In this document: positions 22,001-32,260 of the stretch, piece by piece | How the letters are laid out: each line of letters opens with the position of its first letter | How positions within the stretch are numbered: position 1 is the first letter of the stretch | NCBI RefSeq assembly: GCF_000247695.1 | Contig: NW_004624801.1 | Coordinates: 3,965,401 to 4,029,400 of the forward strand | Length of the DNA: 64,000 nucleotides | Direction of reading: 5' to 3' | From: Heterocephalus glaber | Taxonomy: Eukaryota > Chordata > Mammalia > Rodentia > Bathyergidae | Notes under the pieces: model-generated | Seen by the model: only the letters and a program-made list of their open reading frames with translations | Told to the model about the DNA's origin: nothing | Database searches by the model: none | Translations under genes and position numbers: made by a program

Positions 22001-23612
22001 CTTTGACAACGTTGAGGACTGGAAAAAGGAGGGGACAGAGGCAATAGGGCACATTCTCTATACCTCCCCATTCTTGAGATGAGTGATGGTTACCAAACAG
22101 CCCCTTGATGCTTGTACACATCTCTTGCATGGAAATGGGGTTGACTGGTGGTGTTCTGAGAGTTTGGCTTGTAGAGTTCACAGATTTGAAGGGCATATCT
22201 CTTCATGGAGGGCCAAGTGACCTATTGTCTGTTGTTCAAGGAGACGATGCATCCTCCAACTGGAAACTAGATTCAGCGATGAGTCTCTGGCCTTCTCCTC
22301 CTGGCCTTACCTGGAGGAGGGAAGCTTTTTAGGTGATGGATCTGGATGACAATGCCGTGATGATGCCACCAGCTGGCTTATCCTCAGACACAGAAAGACG
22401 GGATCTTCAGAGAACAAGATATCCCTGGGGACCAGCTCGTCTGGCATGTCACCCCACTGCTATCTGTTTAGTAACCCTGACACTGAGTATTGCCTTGAAT
22501 GTTATTCAACTTCCAAGTGTCTGTGCGTGACTTTGAGGGCTGAGGAGGGGGAGCCAGACTGGAGGACCTAACAACAGACCCAGTGCAGAAGGCGAATCTC
22601 AAAGGCTGGAGGGAAGACTGCTTCTCTCTCAACAGGACGAGCATTTTCTCCTGCCAACACCTGAGGGTCAGGGTTACTGGTTGCATGAAGGGAAAGGGAG
22701 GATCCTCTCCCAGTACCTGACGTGAAGTCTTCACTATTAAGAATTCTGGGATTTTTAACTGAAAAGAGTTGATGGGAACTAAATATGGTAATGGGGTTAG
22801 AACTAGGGAGATTCTAGCATAAGATAAATGAGAGTCAAAAGAAGAAGACTGGAAAACCGTTAGGGGTCCATAAGAACTGCTCTTGAGTGAAACAGCAGCT
22901 GTGAACATTGACCTGCTGACCCCTTCGTGATGGAGAGAACAATCCTTTCAGATCAGCAATGCAGATGGATGAGGCCATGGGAGAAATGAGGCTACCCCAC
23001 ATATCTGTGTCATCTCTCCTCTTTTTTTAGGGACTCTGGTACCTCCTGGAACCCCCTAGAAAAAGCCTGGCGCTGGTACGAACTGAATCAGCAGAGACTC
23101 ATTCATATAATCAGCATTTCCTAAACACCTACCATATATAGAGCACTGAGTCCTGCAGCTAGCAGATTGTCTGGCAGACAGTAGGCACTTAATATTTGTC
23201 TGCTTGGCAGATCTGAGAGAGACTGAGAGACTGTCCCTGCAGCCAGAGGGTTGATAATCCAGGGAGGAGGACAGGTATGCCAGTGAATAATTCAAGGCAG
23301 AATGAAACAAGCCCATCACCTCACCCTTTGGTATCCACCTGCTCAGCTCAGAGTAAAGCATGGCTCCTGGGAGGCCAGAGAGCTTAGAAAATTTTCTCCC
23401 AGAAAAGTGCCTAAGAATTACGGAGGCTCTCCCGGAGATGAGCCAGCTCAATCTTCTTTTTTCCTTCTGCCAAGCCAAGTCCACAGAACAGCAGGAGCAC
23501 CAGCTTTTTACACTCTTTTCTCTGTGCCTGCAGAAGAAGCTGTGGTATCTGCAGGCAGCGAAACAGCCTTGGGCTTTGGAGGCCTGCAGATACAGAGATC
23601 CCCACTAGATAG
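22000..23612. other. Unique non-coding stretch
   Basis: No gene is recognised. Minus-strand frames at 22468-22908 and 23056-23484 (146 and 142 codons) have no domain resemblance. AACACCTACCATATATAGAG near 23125 may be an L2 trace. Confidence 0.4.
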
Positions 23613-23614
23613 GG

Positions 23615-23742
23615 GAATCTAGGTTCTGAGCCTTGGTCCCCTCTTCTGTAAAGGAAGTTAATTTTGTCTTCCACAGAGGGGTGGTTGTGAAAATCATGCA
23701 TGCGCTTGTGGGTGCTCAGTGACAGGTACCCAGCACACCGGG
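23615..23742 (+). mobile_element. MIR SINE remnant
   Basis: GAGCCTTGGTCCCCTCTTCT, GTAAAGGAAGTTAATTTTG, GGTTGTGAAAATCATGCATG and CAGTGACAGGTACCCAGCAC keep the MIR core-to-tail order. Confidence 0.6.
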
Positions 23743-24304
23743 GTAAGCCTGGGACAGGCTGTGTATGCAATGGGCCACAAAGGCTTCAAAGCTCTCTGAC
23801 CACAGGGCACTGCCCTACTGATAATGCTGCTTCTCCGTAAGTGGCACAGTATTTGCCTGTGGTAGTGCCAAGCAAATGTCTGTTAGTTGCACACTTAGTA
23901 TCACATTGTGTTATGGTCACCCCTTCAGAACCAAAATTGGGATGCATCTACAAGTACCCCAAGGCAGGGACGGATGGAGCATGAGTGAGGTCAGTTCTCG
24001 GAGGCTCCCTGGTTCCCCACATCAGCACTACAAAGCTATCTGTCTGAGGTCTCCTCATCCCCTTTGGGCAGCACTGTTTTCCTGGGAGAGAATGAAGCTA
24101 AGATGACTTGGAAATACCATGTTCCAAGAACTGTCAGCCCTCAGCATCCTCCTCCCTCCCTTCTCTCTCTTCATTTCTAGAAGTATAAAGTAAAGTAGGA
24201 GAAAAATCTCCCCCAAAGCAAAAATGTTTCCTGTGCTGTTCAAATTGCCCAGGTGCCACACTGGACATGGGGTGGGGTCAGAGGGACAGTCCGGGCTGTG
24301 GGGC

Positions 24305-24855
24305 AGGGTGCAACAAAAGCTTTCTGTAAAGAGTCAAACGGTGAATCTTACAGGTTTTGCAGGTCCTATGGTCTTTTCTTTCTCTTTGTGGTACCGTGAT
24401 TGAACTCGGGGCCTTTGCACTGAGCTAAATCCCCAGCCCTTTTTTATTTCTTAAAGACAGGGTCTCATTAAGTCACTAAATTGCCCAGGCTGGGCTTAAA
24501 CTTGTGATTCCCCTGCCTCAGCCTCCCAGAGTGCTGGGATTATAGGCATGTGCCATCATACCCAGCTAGGCCCTGTGGTCTTTCTCACAACTATTCAGCT
24601 CTGTAACTGTTGGTGCAAAATTATCCCTAGACAATAAGCACATAAATGAGCATGGCTGTGTTCCAGTAAAACTTTATTCATGGACACTGAAATATGAACT
24701 TGATATCACTGTCATGTGTCATGGAATAATATTATTTTTATTTTTCCCACCATTTGAACACATAAAGAGCATTTTTAACTCATAGGCTGTGAATAACAAA
24801 TGGCAGGCTGCTTTTGATCCTTGGGCCGTAGATGCTGATCCGTGCTCTAGGGATT
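24305..24855 (+). mobile_element. hAT-Charlie-type MITE, interrupted by a SINE
   Basis: The left part (AAAGCTTTCTGTAAAGAGTC, GGTTTTGCAGGTCCTATGGT) and the right part (CACAACTATTCAGCTCTGTA, GTTCCAGTAAAACTTTATTC, GGGCCGTAGATGCTGATCCG) are two halves of a common mammalian non-autonomous hAT element. They are separated by the B1-dID at about 24378-24568. I do not assert the subfamily name. Confidence 0.7.
24378..24568 (-). mobile_element. B1-dID composite SINE nested in the hAT MITE
   Basis: Antisense reading gives the ID half first (GTGATTGAACTCGGGGCC, TGAGCTAAATCCCCAGCCC), then a T-rich linker, then the B1 half (GCTGGGATTATAGGCATGTG) ending CCCAGCT. The flanks GGTCCTATGGTCTTTT and GGCCCTGTGGTCTTTC are a target-site duplication with few changes. 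Confidence 0.85.
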
Positions 24856-24859
24856 TGTG

Positions 24860-25650
24860 ATTGTTACTGGAAACCATTGCCTGTTCTCCTCTCATAGTTT
24901 CACTTTCCTATTGGAAAAGAAACTTCCGGCCATGGGGAAAGCTTGTCCCCTTAGCCACAGGGCTTGGAGGTACCAATTATAATGTTCTGCCTCTTCTGGG
25001 AAGTGATTTCACTGCCTGGCCACCCAGAGCAGGAATACTGGCTGGTTTTACCACTTACCGGGGTAGAGAGCCAGAGATCAAACTGGGAAGGTGTCCGCTG
25101 CGATCCATGTAACACCCCGCCTCAGCTGCCGAGGTGTGGCTCCTCCAGATTGAGTATAACTTCTGAGCTGTGCAAAAGCCAACAGTCATGCTTGGACTCT
25201 ATCTGCAGGAAGGCTGAGAAACTAGAGGTTGGAGGGTCCCTGCGAGGCATGGTTACCAAGCATTTGGTATGTGGCACTGAATTTGTTCTTTATAAATTTA
25301 ACTAAGGAGCACTGAGGGCTTATTTTTCATATTGTGGCAGAAGTAAATGGGGAGCAGGTGCTCCAGAAACTAAGACACAAGAAGTTCTGAGTCCACAGTG
25401 GAGTGAAAAAGAATGACAGGGAAACCCAGGGTTTGCAAAAAACATAAATATCAAAACAGTATGCATAGGCAGCCTGCAGAGCATCGTTATCTGCTCCCCT
25501 GTCTGTTTTCATATGCTGATTATAGAAGCCTGAGAAATCATCAGAGGCCTTGGGGCTTGGAGAAGATTTGGCTAGACCTGAAAGAAGCCAGCCCATGGGG
25601 AGGACTTTGGAATAACCTGGAAACACACAGACACATGCTCACAGACAGAC
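24860..25650. other. Unique non-coding stretch
   Basis: No gene or repeat is recognised apart from short chance frames. Confidence 0.4.
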
Positions 25651-25762
25651 ACTTTCATTCATTCATCAAATATTTATTTCCTGCTTATTAGGTTCCAAGT
25701 ACTAGGCTAGATACTGAGAAAATCAAACTGAAAAGCCTCAGCCCCTGCCTGCAAGGAGCCCA
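25650..25762 (-). mobile_element. LINE-2 3' end remnant
   Basis: TTTCATTCATTCATCAAATAT, GGTTCCAAGTACTAGGCTAG and CCCTGCCTGCAAGGAGCCC match the reverse complement of the L2 3' terminus. Confidence 0.7.
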
Positions 25763-25764
25763 GG

Positions 25765-26200
25765 AGCAGGGCAAGGCTGGCACGCACAGGCTGGAAAGAC
25801 AACTTCAGAGCTTGCGTTGCGGGGGGCTGCCCCACATGACAACTGCCCCCTTGTGGAAGCCTGCCTATCTGCAGCCTCCCTGAGCCCAGGGTACCTCTCT
25901 GGCATCTGCAGAGGCCAAGGGATTATGCTCAGGAGGTCCTCCTAAATTGTCCCACCTCTACCTCAAGCCCCCAGGAAAGGGGATCAATCCTGCCAGTCTT
26001 ACAATAGAAAAGTAGAGCAGATGCTGGAACTTCTCCTGCAGAACCTCGATCTCTCTTCCTGTTTGGAAAATTTCCCTCCAGCCTGCTGGCAGAGAGGACA
26101 GTGGTCAGGCCAGGGCAGTGAGTAGAGCGACAAAGTACATCGAAGGCCCAGCCTCTGCCTCCCGCCTGGTCAGCACCCTGTCCCTGGCATTGATGGTTTC
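25765..26200. other. Unique non-coding stretch
   Basis: No feature is identified. Confidence 0.4.
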
Positions 26201-26214
26201 ATTTTTCTGAGGAG

Positions 26215-26425
26215 GAAAAGAACAAACACAGAAGATAATTGTAGTGGAACGGCCGATAAGTAACGTTTGGTCTCTTTTTTACAACCATTCCCCAGGGCCC
26301 CATTATGGTAATTTTTCTTCTATAACTGGCAAATTGTATAACGAGTCAGATGATAAACCAGCAAGCAAGGCAGAAATTTGCATTTTAATACAACTGCTGT
26401 ACCACTCCTCCTGGCCCATCCCTGG
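26215..26425. promoter_or_regulatory. Candidate conserved non-coding element
   Basis: AAGATAATTGTAGTGG, TATGGTAATTTTTCTTC, CAAATTGTATAACGAGTCAG and GAAATTTGCATTTTAATACA form an AT-rich block free of known repeats. It includes an octamer-like ATTTGCAT and homeodomain-like TAATTG sites. Confidence 0.4.
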
Positions 26426-26549
26426 GAGGTCAGGGCCTTCTGATCCTGGGTCTCCCAGCCCCTGCCCTCCTGCCTCCTCCTCTTACTCTGAGTGGGTGAG
26501 ACTGGAGCGCTCAATAATGCCACATTTTAAATGAAAGCACCATATCTGT

Positions 26550-26725
26550 GTTCTCAGGCCCTGGAATCAGCATGCCAGGCTCGCCACTGCTCCACCACTT
26601 ACTGAGGGGTATTCTCAGGCAGGATCCTCAACGTGCCTCAGTTTCTTTTTCTGTCAAATGAGGATCATCCTACCACTACCAAAGCCTGACACATAGCAAA
26701 TGTAATAAGTATTTATTATTATAAT
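26550..26725 (+). mobile_element. MIR SINE remnant
   Basis: TGCTCCACCACTTACTGAGG, GTGCCTCAGTTTCTTTTTCT, CAAATGAGGATCATCC and CTGACACATAGCAAATGTAA are the MIR body, core and tail in order. It runs into a TATTATTAT-rich simple repeat. Confidence 0.8.
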
Positions 26726-26936
26726 CGTATTATTATGAGAGTGATATGATTACATATTGTGATATATGATATGGTGATTATCATGAGATGGTGATTATGA
26801 TAGACTGGTATAGTGACAATGTAATAATGATGACGTTCATACACATTTTAATATTAATTATTAATCTTGTATTGGTAAATACTAATCCTGCAGTGGCGTG
26901 ACGGTGATGACCACAGCCGGTAAGGAATAGTATTAG
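26700..26936 (+). repeat. AT-rich degenerate simple repeat
   Basis: Irregular iterations of ATTATTAT, TGATATGAT, ATGGTGATTATGA and AATATTAATTATTAAT fill the stretch. It probably grew from the MIR tail next to it. Confidence 0.6.
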
Positions 26937-27067
26937 TAATAACATTACAGTGGTCCTGGTGATGATGATGGTGACTTCTGGGAGAATCCCTGGGTCCACC
27001 GAGCACTGATTCCAGTCAAGACCTGTGACCAGGTCTGTCTCTGCTCCTTACTCCTCTTGTGACTCTT
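26937..27067 (+). repeat. 131-bp tandem duplication, copy 1
   Basis: The unit starts TAATAACATTACAGTGGTCC and ends TTGTGACTCTT. It is followed immediately by copy 2, which differs only at CTCCTTACTCC versus CTCCTTGCTCC. Near-identity means a recent duplication or ongoing homogenisation. Confidence 0.95.
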
Positions 27068-27198
27068 TAATAACATTACAGTGGTCCTGGTGATGATGAT
27101 GGTGACTTCTGGGAGAATCCCTGGGTCCACCGAGCACTGATTCCAGTCAAGACCTGTGACCAGGTCTGTCTCTGCTCCTTGCTCCTCTTGTGACTCTT
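27068..27198 (+). repeat. 131-bp tandem duplication, copy 2
   Basis: It is the same length as copy 1, with no spacer and one mismatch. It is followed 20 bp later by the CTG tract. Confidence 0.95.
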
Positions 27199-27218
27199 TT
27201 GCTCCAACACGGCCACCG

Positions 27219-27275
<57 letters not shown>
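27219..27275 (+). repeat. (CTG)n/(CAG)n trinucleotide repeat
   Basis: The tract holds about 18 uninterrupted CTG units (CAG on the minus strand), from the TG of CCGTG to CTGCGTAAG. It is pure, which favours length instability. No open frame of 60 codons or more crosses it on either strand, so a polyglutamine, polyleucine or polyalanine protein is not supported here. Confidence 0.95.
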
Positions 27276-27394
27276 GTAAGCGCTCAGCAGTCCTGAGAAG
27301 AACCTAAGGAATGCAAGAAGTCAGGTCGCAGGCTACAGGTCATACACAGCCCCAAACCACCACACACACAAGCCCCGTTTCGGGGATTCTAGAA

Positions 27395-27590
27395 CCTTCC
27401 GCCTACATGGCGGAGTGAAAGGAGGACCAGGCCCTGAGCCCCAGGTTTGGCTGCGAATCTCTCTCTGCTCCATCGCCTCTGTCTGTGTAACTTTGGGAAA
27501 GTGAGTTCATTTCCCATCTACGAAGGGGATAAAAGCAACACCTGCTGTGTGGAGACCTGAGCGGGTAACAGAGGCGCTCGCCTGGCGCCG
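27395..27590 (+). mobile_element. MIR SINE remnant
   Basis: CTGTCTGTGTAACTTTGGGA, AAGTGAGTTCATTTCCCATC and GGGGATAAAAGCAACACCTG reproduce the MIR body and core, ending with the tail-like GGCGCTCGCCTGGCGCCGCA. Confidence 0.6.
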
Positions 27591-27639
27591 CACAGACGCG
27601 GGTGGAATCCACCAATTAGCCGGCTCTGCGGAGAGAGGC

Positions 27640-28015
27640 GCTAACAGTCCTGGCCAGCTTTTCCGAGGTGGTTCCATTTGGCAGGGATGAGCCGACCTTT
27701 CATGCTGAAGAGAAGCCGAGTGAGATCCAGAAAATCCTGCCAAAAGCCTGGGATTATTATCTTAGCTCCAGGAGTGAAGTCTTCGGGGACTGGCACACCC
27801 CACGGTTTGAATTTATAGACCCAGGGCCCCGCCAACAGCCAGCCTGAGAGGAACAGCGTTGTTCCCTCAGATGATTTTGGAGGGTTATTTTTAGCACTTC
27901 CTCCAACTCCTTGATACCATCAGAGATTCCAAATGAGAGCTGAGAATTGAGTTTGGTTTTGCATTGTGATGAGGCTTTTGTCCATCTCACTGGGCTCTGG
28001 TGAGGGCTGCTTTTC
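27640..28015. promoter_or_regulatory. Candidate conserved non-coding element
   Basis: This is a repeat-free block. It contains GGGATTATTATCTTAGCTCC, GGTTTGAATTTATAGACCC, AGATGATTTTGGAGGGTTAT and CCAAATGAGAGCTGAGAATT. It lacks any coding signature, and open frames lie only on the minus strand in different phases. Confidence 0.35.
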
Positions 28016-28077
28016 TAGGCACCAAATGAATCACGTCCCCCAGTGAGGACCATGGTGGTTGGTGACATCTTGGCTAA

Positions 28078-28700
28078 GATCATTCATTCACTCAACAAAC
28101 ACACATCAACCTCCTGTTATATTCCAGATCTGATCTCCGTACTTAAGATACATAGGGAACAAAATAGACACCGTGTGTTAGTTACCTTTCTCTCATGGCT
28201 GAGACAAAATACGTGACATCCAAAGTTGAAGGGGAAGGAGTTTATCTGGCCTACAGTTCATAGAGGTTTCAGTTCATAGTCGGCTGGCTCCAAGGCAGGG
28301 ATGGCAAACAGTCATCGCAGAGGAGAAACAACATGTCGAGCACAAGGCACCAAATGCAACAAGGGGGACTTAGCAGCATCTCCCTGCCCCTTTGATCTTA
28401 TTCAGGCTACTTAGGGCGGGTAGCACTCATACCCCTAATCCTAGAGCCCTTGATCCCAGAATTGCACCATGAATCAGTCCCTGCTTCACACACTCTAGAT
28501 CAAGCCTGTGATTGATCACATGAGGCTTTGGGGATGGACATCTAGCACACCACTTCCCACCTTCATGGAGTTTATGTGCTAGTATGGGAGAGTAAAGAAA
28601 TAAACACAAGAAGCAGGTGTGTTGTGTGTCGGAAGGTGGTGGTGCTATGAGAAGACAGCGGGATAGGGGCTCAGGTTGAACCATCATCGGGAAGGTGTGC
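28078..28700 (-). mobile_element. LINE-2 remnant split by an LTR
   Basis: The left piece CATTCATTCACTCAACAAAC..AGATACATAGGGAACAAAATAG and the right piece CATGGAGTTTATGTGCTAG..AAAGAAATAAACACAAG are consecutive parts of an antisense L2 3' end. They are separated by the MaLR LTR at 28176-28547, so the LTR inserted later. Confidence 0.7.
28176..28547 (-). mobile_element. MaLR-type LTR, antisense, nested in L2
   Basis: It begins TGTTAGTTACCTTTCTCTCA and includes GACAAAATACGTGACATCC and AGTTCATAGTCGGCTGGCTC, then ends near ATCTAGCA. This is the reverse complement of the family seen at 7427. Ends are approximate because no clear duplication is seen. Confidence 0.75.
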
Positions 28701-29045
28701 AGAGTGGATTGTGGTCCCAAGTTTTCCATGCTCTCCTTTAGCAGAATCCTATATCCTGGCTCTGCAGGTGACATAGCAGTGCCCCCCACTCAGCGCAGGT
28801 GTAGGACATTTCCCCACCTCAGGATGCTGGGCCTGGCCATGTGGTGCCTTTGGGCCAAGGCTGTGTTGGCCACCATGGTGAATGGAGGCTTTGCAAATGC
28901 TCTTGAGCTTGGATGTGGCCTCTTGTGCCTCTGTCATTGCTGTAATCCTCCTGGAAGTCTGCAGTGCAGCCCAGCCCAGCCCAGGTCAGCCACATCACAG
29001 CCAAATTGCAGACCACAAACATGAAGAGAGATGTCATGTGAGGAC
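28700..29045. other. Unique non-coding stretch
   Basis: No gene or repeat is recognised, except a short CCCAGCCCAGCCCAGG run near 28972. Confidence 0.4.
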
Positions 29046-29505
29046 TCTGTATTCATTCCCTATCACCGCCATAAGTTATAACAAACCTACTGGCTTCATC
29101 CAACACACATTGATTATTGCAAGCATTATGGGTCAGAAGTCCAAGTTGGCTCCAGGTTTTGAAAGGACAACATCAAGGTGTCTGTTGACTTGTATTTCAT
29201 TGGGAGCTGTAAGTAGAATCTCTTTCCGAGCTCATTCAGGTTGTTGGCTAATTCAGGTTTCTCATGGTTGTAGGACTGTAGCTCATTTCCTGGCTGGCCA
29301 TGGTTGGGGATACCTCTCCATGTCTATCTAGGAGGAGGCTTCTCTCTAGTCCTTGCATGTGATTGCAACCCCATGCAGTTCTCTTGTATGGTTACAATGA
29401 GTTTGCCTAGAAATCCAAGGTAATATGCCTATTTTAAGGTCAGCTGATTAGTACCCTTAATCACATTTGCAAAATCCCTTTACAGCAGTACCTAGGCTAG
29501 AGCAC
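29045..29505 (-). mobile_element. MLT1-type LTR (ERVL-MaLR), antisense
   Basis: TCCCTATCACCGCCATAAG, TTATGGGTCAGAAGTCCAAG, TCTTTCCGAGCTCATTCAGG and TTGTTGGCTAATTCAGG follow the reverse complement of the MLT1 LTR. It is older and more degraded than the other MaLR copies. Confidence 0.6.
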
Positions 29506-29598
29506 TAGCTTCACGGTCAAGCCCGTAGCTCAGAGGGCTGGTCTTCCTTTCACTACTCCATATGGGTTAGTGTACTTGAATAATTAAGGGACAGGGAT

Positions 29599-29780
29599 TT
29601 ATTTCCCTTATGGTACTGGGAATTGAACCCAGGGCCTTCACATTAAGCTACATCCTCAGTTCCTTCCTTTATTTTTTATTTTGAGACAGAATTTAACTAA
29701 CTCACTAAATTGTCCAGGTTGGGTGTGAATTTGCAGTCCTTCTGTCTCCGAATCCCAGGCCTACACTGTCACACCTGGCT
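29599..29780 (-). mobile_element. B1-dID composite SINE with intact duplication
   Basis: The ID half (GGTACTGGGAATTGAACCCA, TAAGCTACATCCTCAG) and the B1 half (AAATTGTCCAGGTTGGGTGT, CACACCTGGCTG) are both visible on the minus strand. The duplication GGGACAGGGAT is exact on both sides (29588-29598 and 29781-29791). Confidence 0.9.
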
Positions 29781-29789
29781 GGGACAGGG

Positions 29790-30225
29790 ATCTTGGGAAA
29801 CATTTGTAGGAGTCTATAGAGCTCAGCTTGAAATCTGGAGCTGTCTGCCTGGCTTGCTGTGCAGCACCATCACTGCAGAAAGCAGGTTATCATGCTGGTT
29901 AGACAGACCTCATGGAGAAGGGGGCTGTGGAGTAAGGGCAGCAACCAAGCTGTGTTTTTCCTTCCTGTTGGCTGACTTGAACTACCTCAACCCAGCTTCA
30001 GACACCTCTAGCCACAATGCCTCAGCAGGGCAGAACTTCACAGTGGAAAAACCTGGTCTCCAAGTGCCCCAAAGAGGGAGAGGTCCCACCAATCCAAGCC
30101 ACTCACTCTCCAAATAATATTGGGCAAGAGAGAAATGCACTGTGTTACTCAAACATGCCACTGTTGCATAAACAATTATATTATAGCAGCTTAGTCTTCT
30201 ATCCTAACACACAAATTATACCAAA
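29790..30225. other. Unique non-coding stretch
   Basis: No gene is identified. A 135-codon plus-strand frame starting in the preceding SINE reads through this stretch and is treated as chance. Confidence 0.4.
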
Positions 30226-31075
30226 GAGCAAACCAACCAATGGATATGGGATACATCAGGGGAAGAAGCAATGAGCTCTACCAAATACTTCCTGAAAGGT
30301 TGCTTGGAAGAGGAATCCAGTCTTAACTCTTGAACCTTGTGATTACAACAGATGCTCAGATGTGAAAGTGTGCAGGGGGTGGACAGAATGAGTGAAAACT
30401 GAGCAGCTAAGGGTGAGAAGAAATATGAAAATCTGACTAAAGACATTCAAAGCAATGAAGAGCAGGTCTGGGCACTTTCAGAGGTCAGGAGGTGGCACTG
30501 GGGAAGGTACTGTGAGAACCAAGAGAGCTTCTTCACCATAGGATTCTTGTCACCAGTGTGGCTGGGCTACATGGGTGGCAGGGGAGTTGAGTTTGTTAGG
30601 AAGAGGCTGGGAGGAGGACAGTGACATCCTGCTGGGTCTTGTCCCTGCCTGTAGCCCCCTCAGCACCTAACACCGCCACATAGTAATTGACCTAGAATGG
30701 CTGTCAATTGCTTCTAACTCAGAGAAGGAGGCCCTTCCCTTCACTCTCGCTGGACCAAGAGATGCCCCAACTTCAACAGCAAAGCAGAGATGAACAGCCT
30801 TCTCATGGTGACATGTATCCCCAGAATGTGACTAGGTTGAGTTTCATATCATTCAATCAGCATTTGCAGGACTGGGTGCAGTGTGGCCATAAAGGTGGAT
30901 GAGCTATGATTCTCGTCATAATGGAGCTTCCCGACTCAGAGCTTATAGAAGGTATGCAGGTGGGAAACTAGAATAAGAAGGAGAAATTGATGTGCGTCAC
31001 TGCCAAGTGGGGAGAGAGCATTCCAAGAACTCTGAGGAGAAAGATTACTTTCTACTTGGTCAAGTGGGAGGAGGT
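30225..31075 (-). mobile_element. Probable LINE-2 remnants
   Basis: Segments such as TTCCTGAAAGGTTGCTTGGA, TCATTCAATCAGCATTTGCA, ATAATGGAGCTTCCCGACTC and GAGAGCATTCCAAGAACTC read like successive parts of antisense L2. The intervening part (about 30640-30845) is not recognised. Confidence 0.4.
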
Positions 31076-31136
31076 AGAGGGGAGGAAAGATGGGAGGCAG
31101 CAAGGCAATGCAGATTCAGGATGGAGGGATGCAGGT

Positions 31137-31232
31137 AATGCACCTGCAGGGTGACGCACCTGTGAGGTGACACATCTGTGTGGTGATGATGCATCTGTGG
31201 GTTGATGCACCTGTGTGCTGATGCATCTGAGA
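31137..31232 (+). repeat. Short minisatellite, about 16-18 bp unit
   Basis: Around six units of the form TGATGCACCTGTGTGG follow each other with variation: TGCACCTGCAGGG, TGACGCACCTGTGAGG, TGACACATCTGTGTGG, TGCATCTGTGGGT, TGATGCACCTGTGTGC and TGATGCATCTGAG. Several units contain the E-box-like CACCTG or CATCTG. Confidence 0.85.
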
Positions 31233-31234
31233 TG

Positions 31235-32040
31235 AAGGTGGATGAGGGAGCCCATGTTAGGCTGGGTCTGATGGGAAGATTAAGGGGCTGGGACCAGTTC
31301 TATAGGTCTGCCCTGGCATTGTTCTCTGCTTGTACATTGAGAGGCAAATAGCAGATGCCTTGTTGAGAAGCTTCCAGGCATGACGACTGGGAGGCCTTGG
31401 CATTGTTCCCAGCCCTCGGGATTGGCAGGAACATTCAAGAATGAAGCCCCCCAACACCACCTCATGCTGGAACCCCTGCTTCTCCAGCATCTGTGGCTTC
31501 ATGCCCTGTGGAACAGCCTCCTGCATGGGGTGGAGGAGGCATCTTTCTTATTGCCCCAAATTCTTCCAGTTCCCAATCCCTATCTAAAAGATGGCTTCCT
31601 GTGAGTAGTCAGGATCATGCACACCCCCATGTCACCTCTGGGGCCAAGCTGAAGGGAGGGAGAAGGGAGAACGGCGTCTTCCCATTTACTGGGAGAGGAG
31701 CTCTCATCTCTTCCTTTGTTACCAGGGCATTCTGAGTGCCCAGAACAGCCCCTTTCCTATTAGTGCTCCCTCCTCCTCCCTGCCTCTCTGAGCAAAAAGA
31801 GGGGGCTGGAAGGTTAGAAAAGCATCTCAGACCTTCCAGCAGCAAATTTCCTTGGAGCAGTGATCCTCATGGGAGACCCAGAGCCTTTCAAAGCTTGGGA
31901 ACAGGGAGGGACACCGGAGAGGGTGGGGGCGGACCCCATTAACTTTCTCCCTCGAAATGGAAAGAACTGAGGGCCAGGGAGAAGGAGAGGCCAGGGTGGA
32001 CTCCTGGGCCCAAGTGCACCCCCATGTACACGCTTCTCTC
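31235..32040. other. Unique non-coding stretch
   Basis: No gene or repeat is recognised. Frames are open on both strands without domain features. Confidence 0.4.
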
Positions 32041-32260
32041 AAACTCTCTTGTCAAGATGAGACAAACTGTTCTTTCAGAAATCCAACCAGGGAAATGTTA
32101 ATAACTGCGTCTGCGGAAAAGTGGGGAGCGGGGGAGCCAAACACTAAATAATTGAAATTCCTGAGCGCTTGTGTGGAGAGACACGATGTTCTTTGCTGTG
32201 TGCAGGAAAGGTTAATAAACACTGGTGACATTGGGCAGCTGCTGAGGACTCGCAGCGAGC
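32040..32260. promoter_or_regulatory. Candidate conserved non-coding element
   Basis: GTCAAGATGAGACAAACTGT, GGGAAATGTTAATAACTGCG, CACTAAATAATTGAAATTCC and AGGTTAATAAACACTGG form a repeat-free AT-rich block. It has homeodomain-like and forkhead-like (AATAAACA) motifs. Confidence 0.4.
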
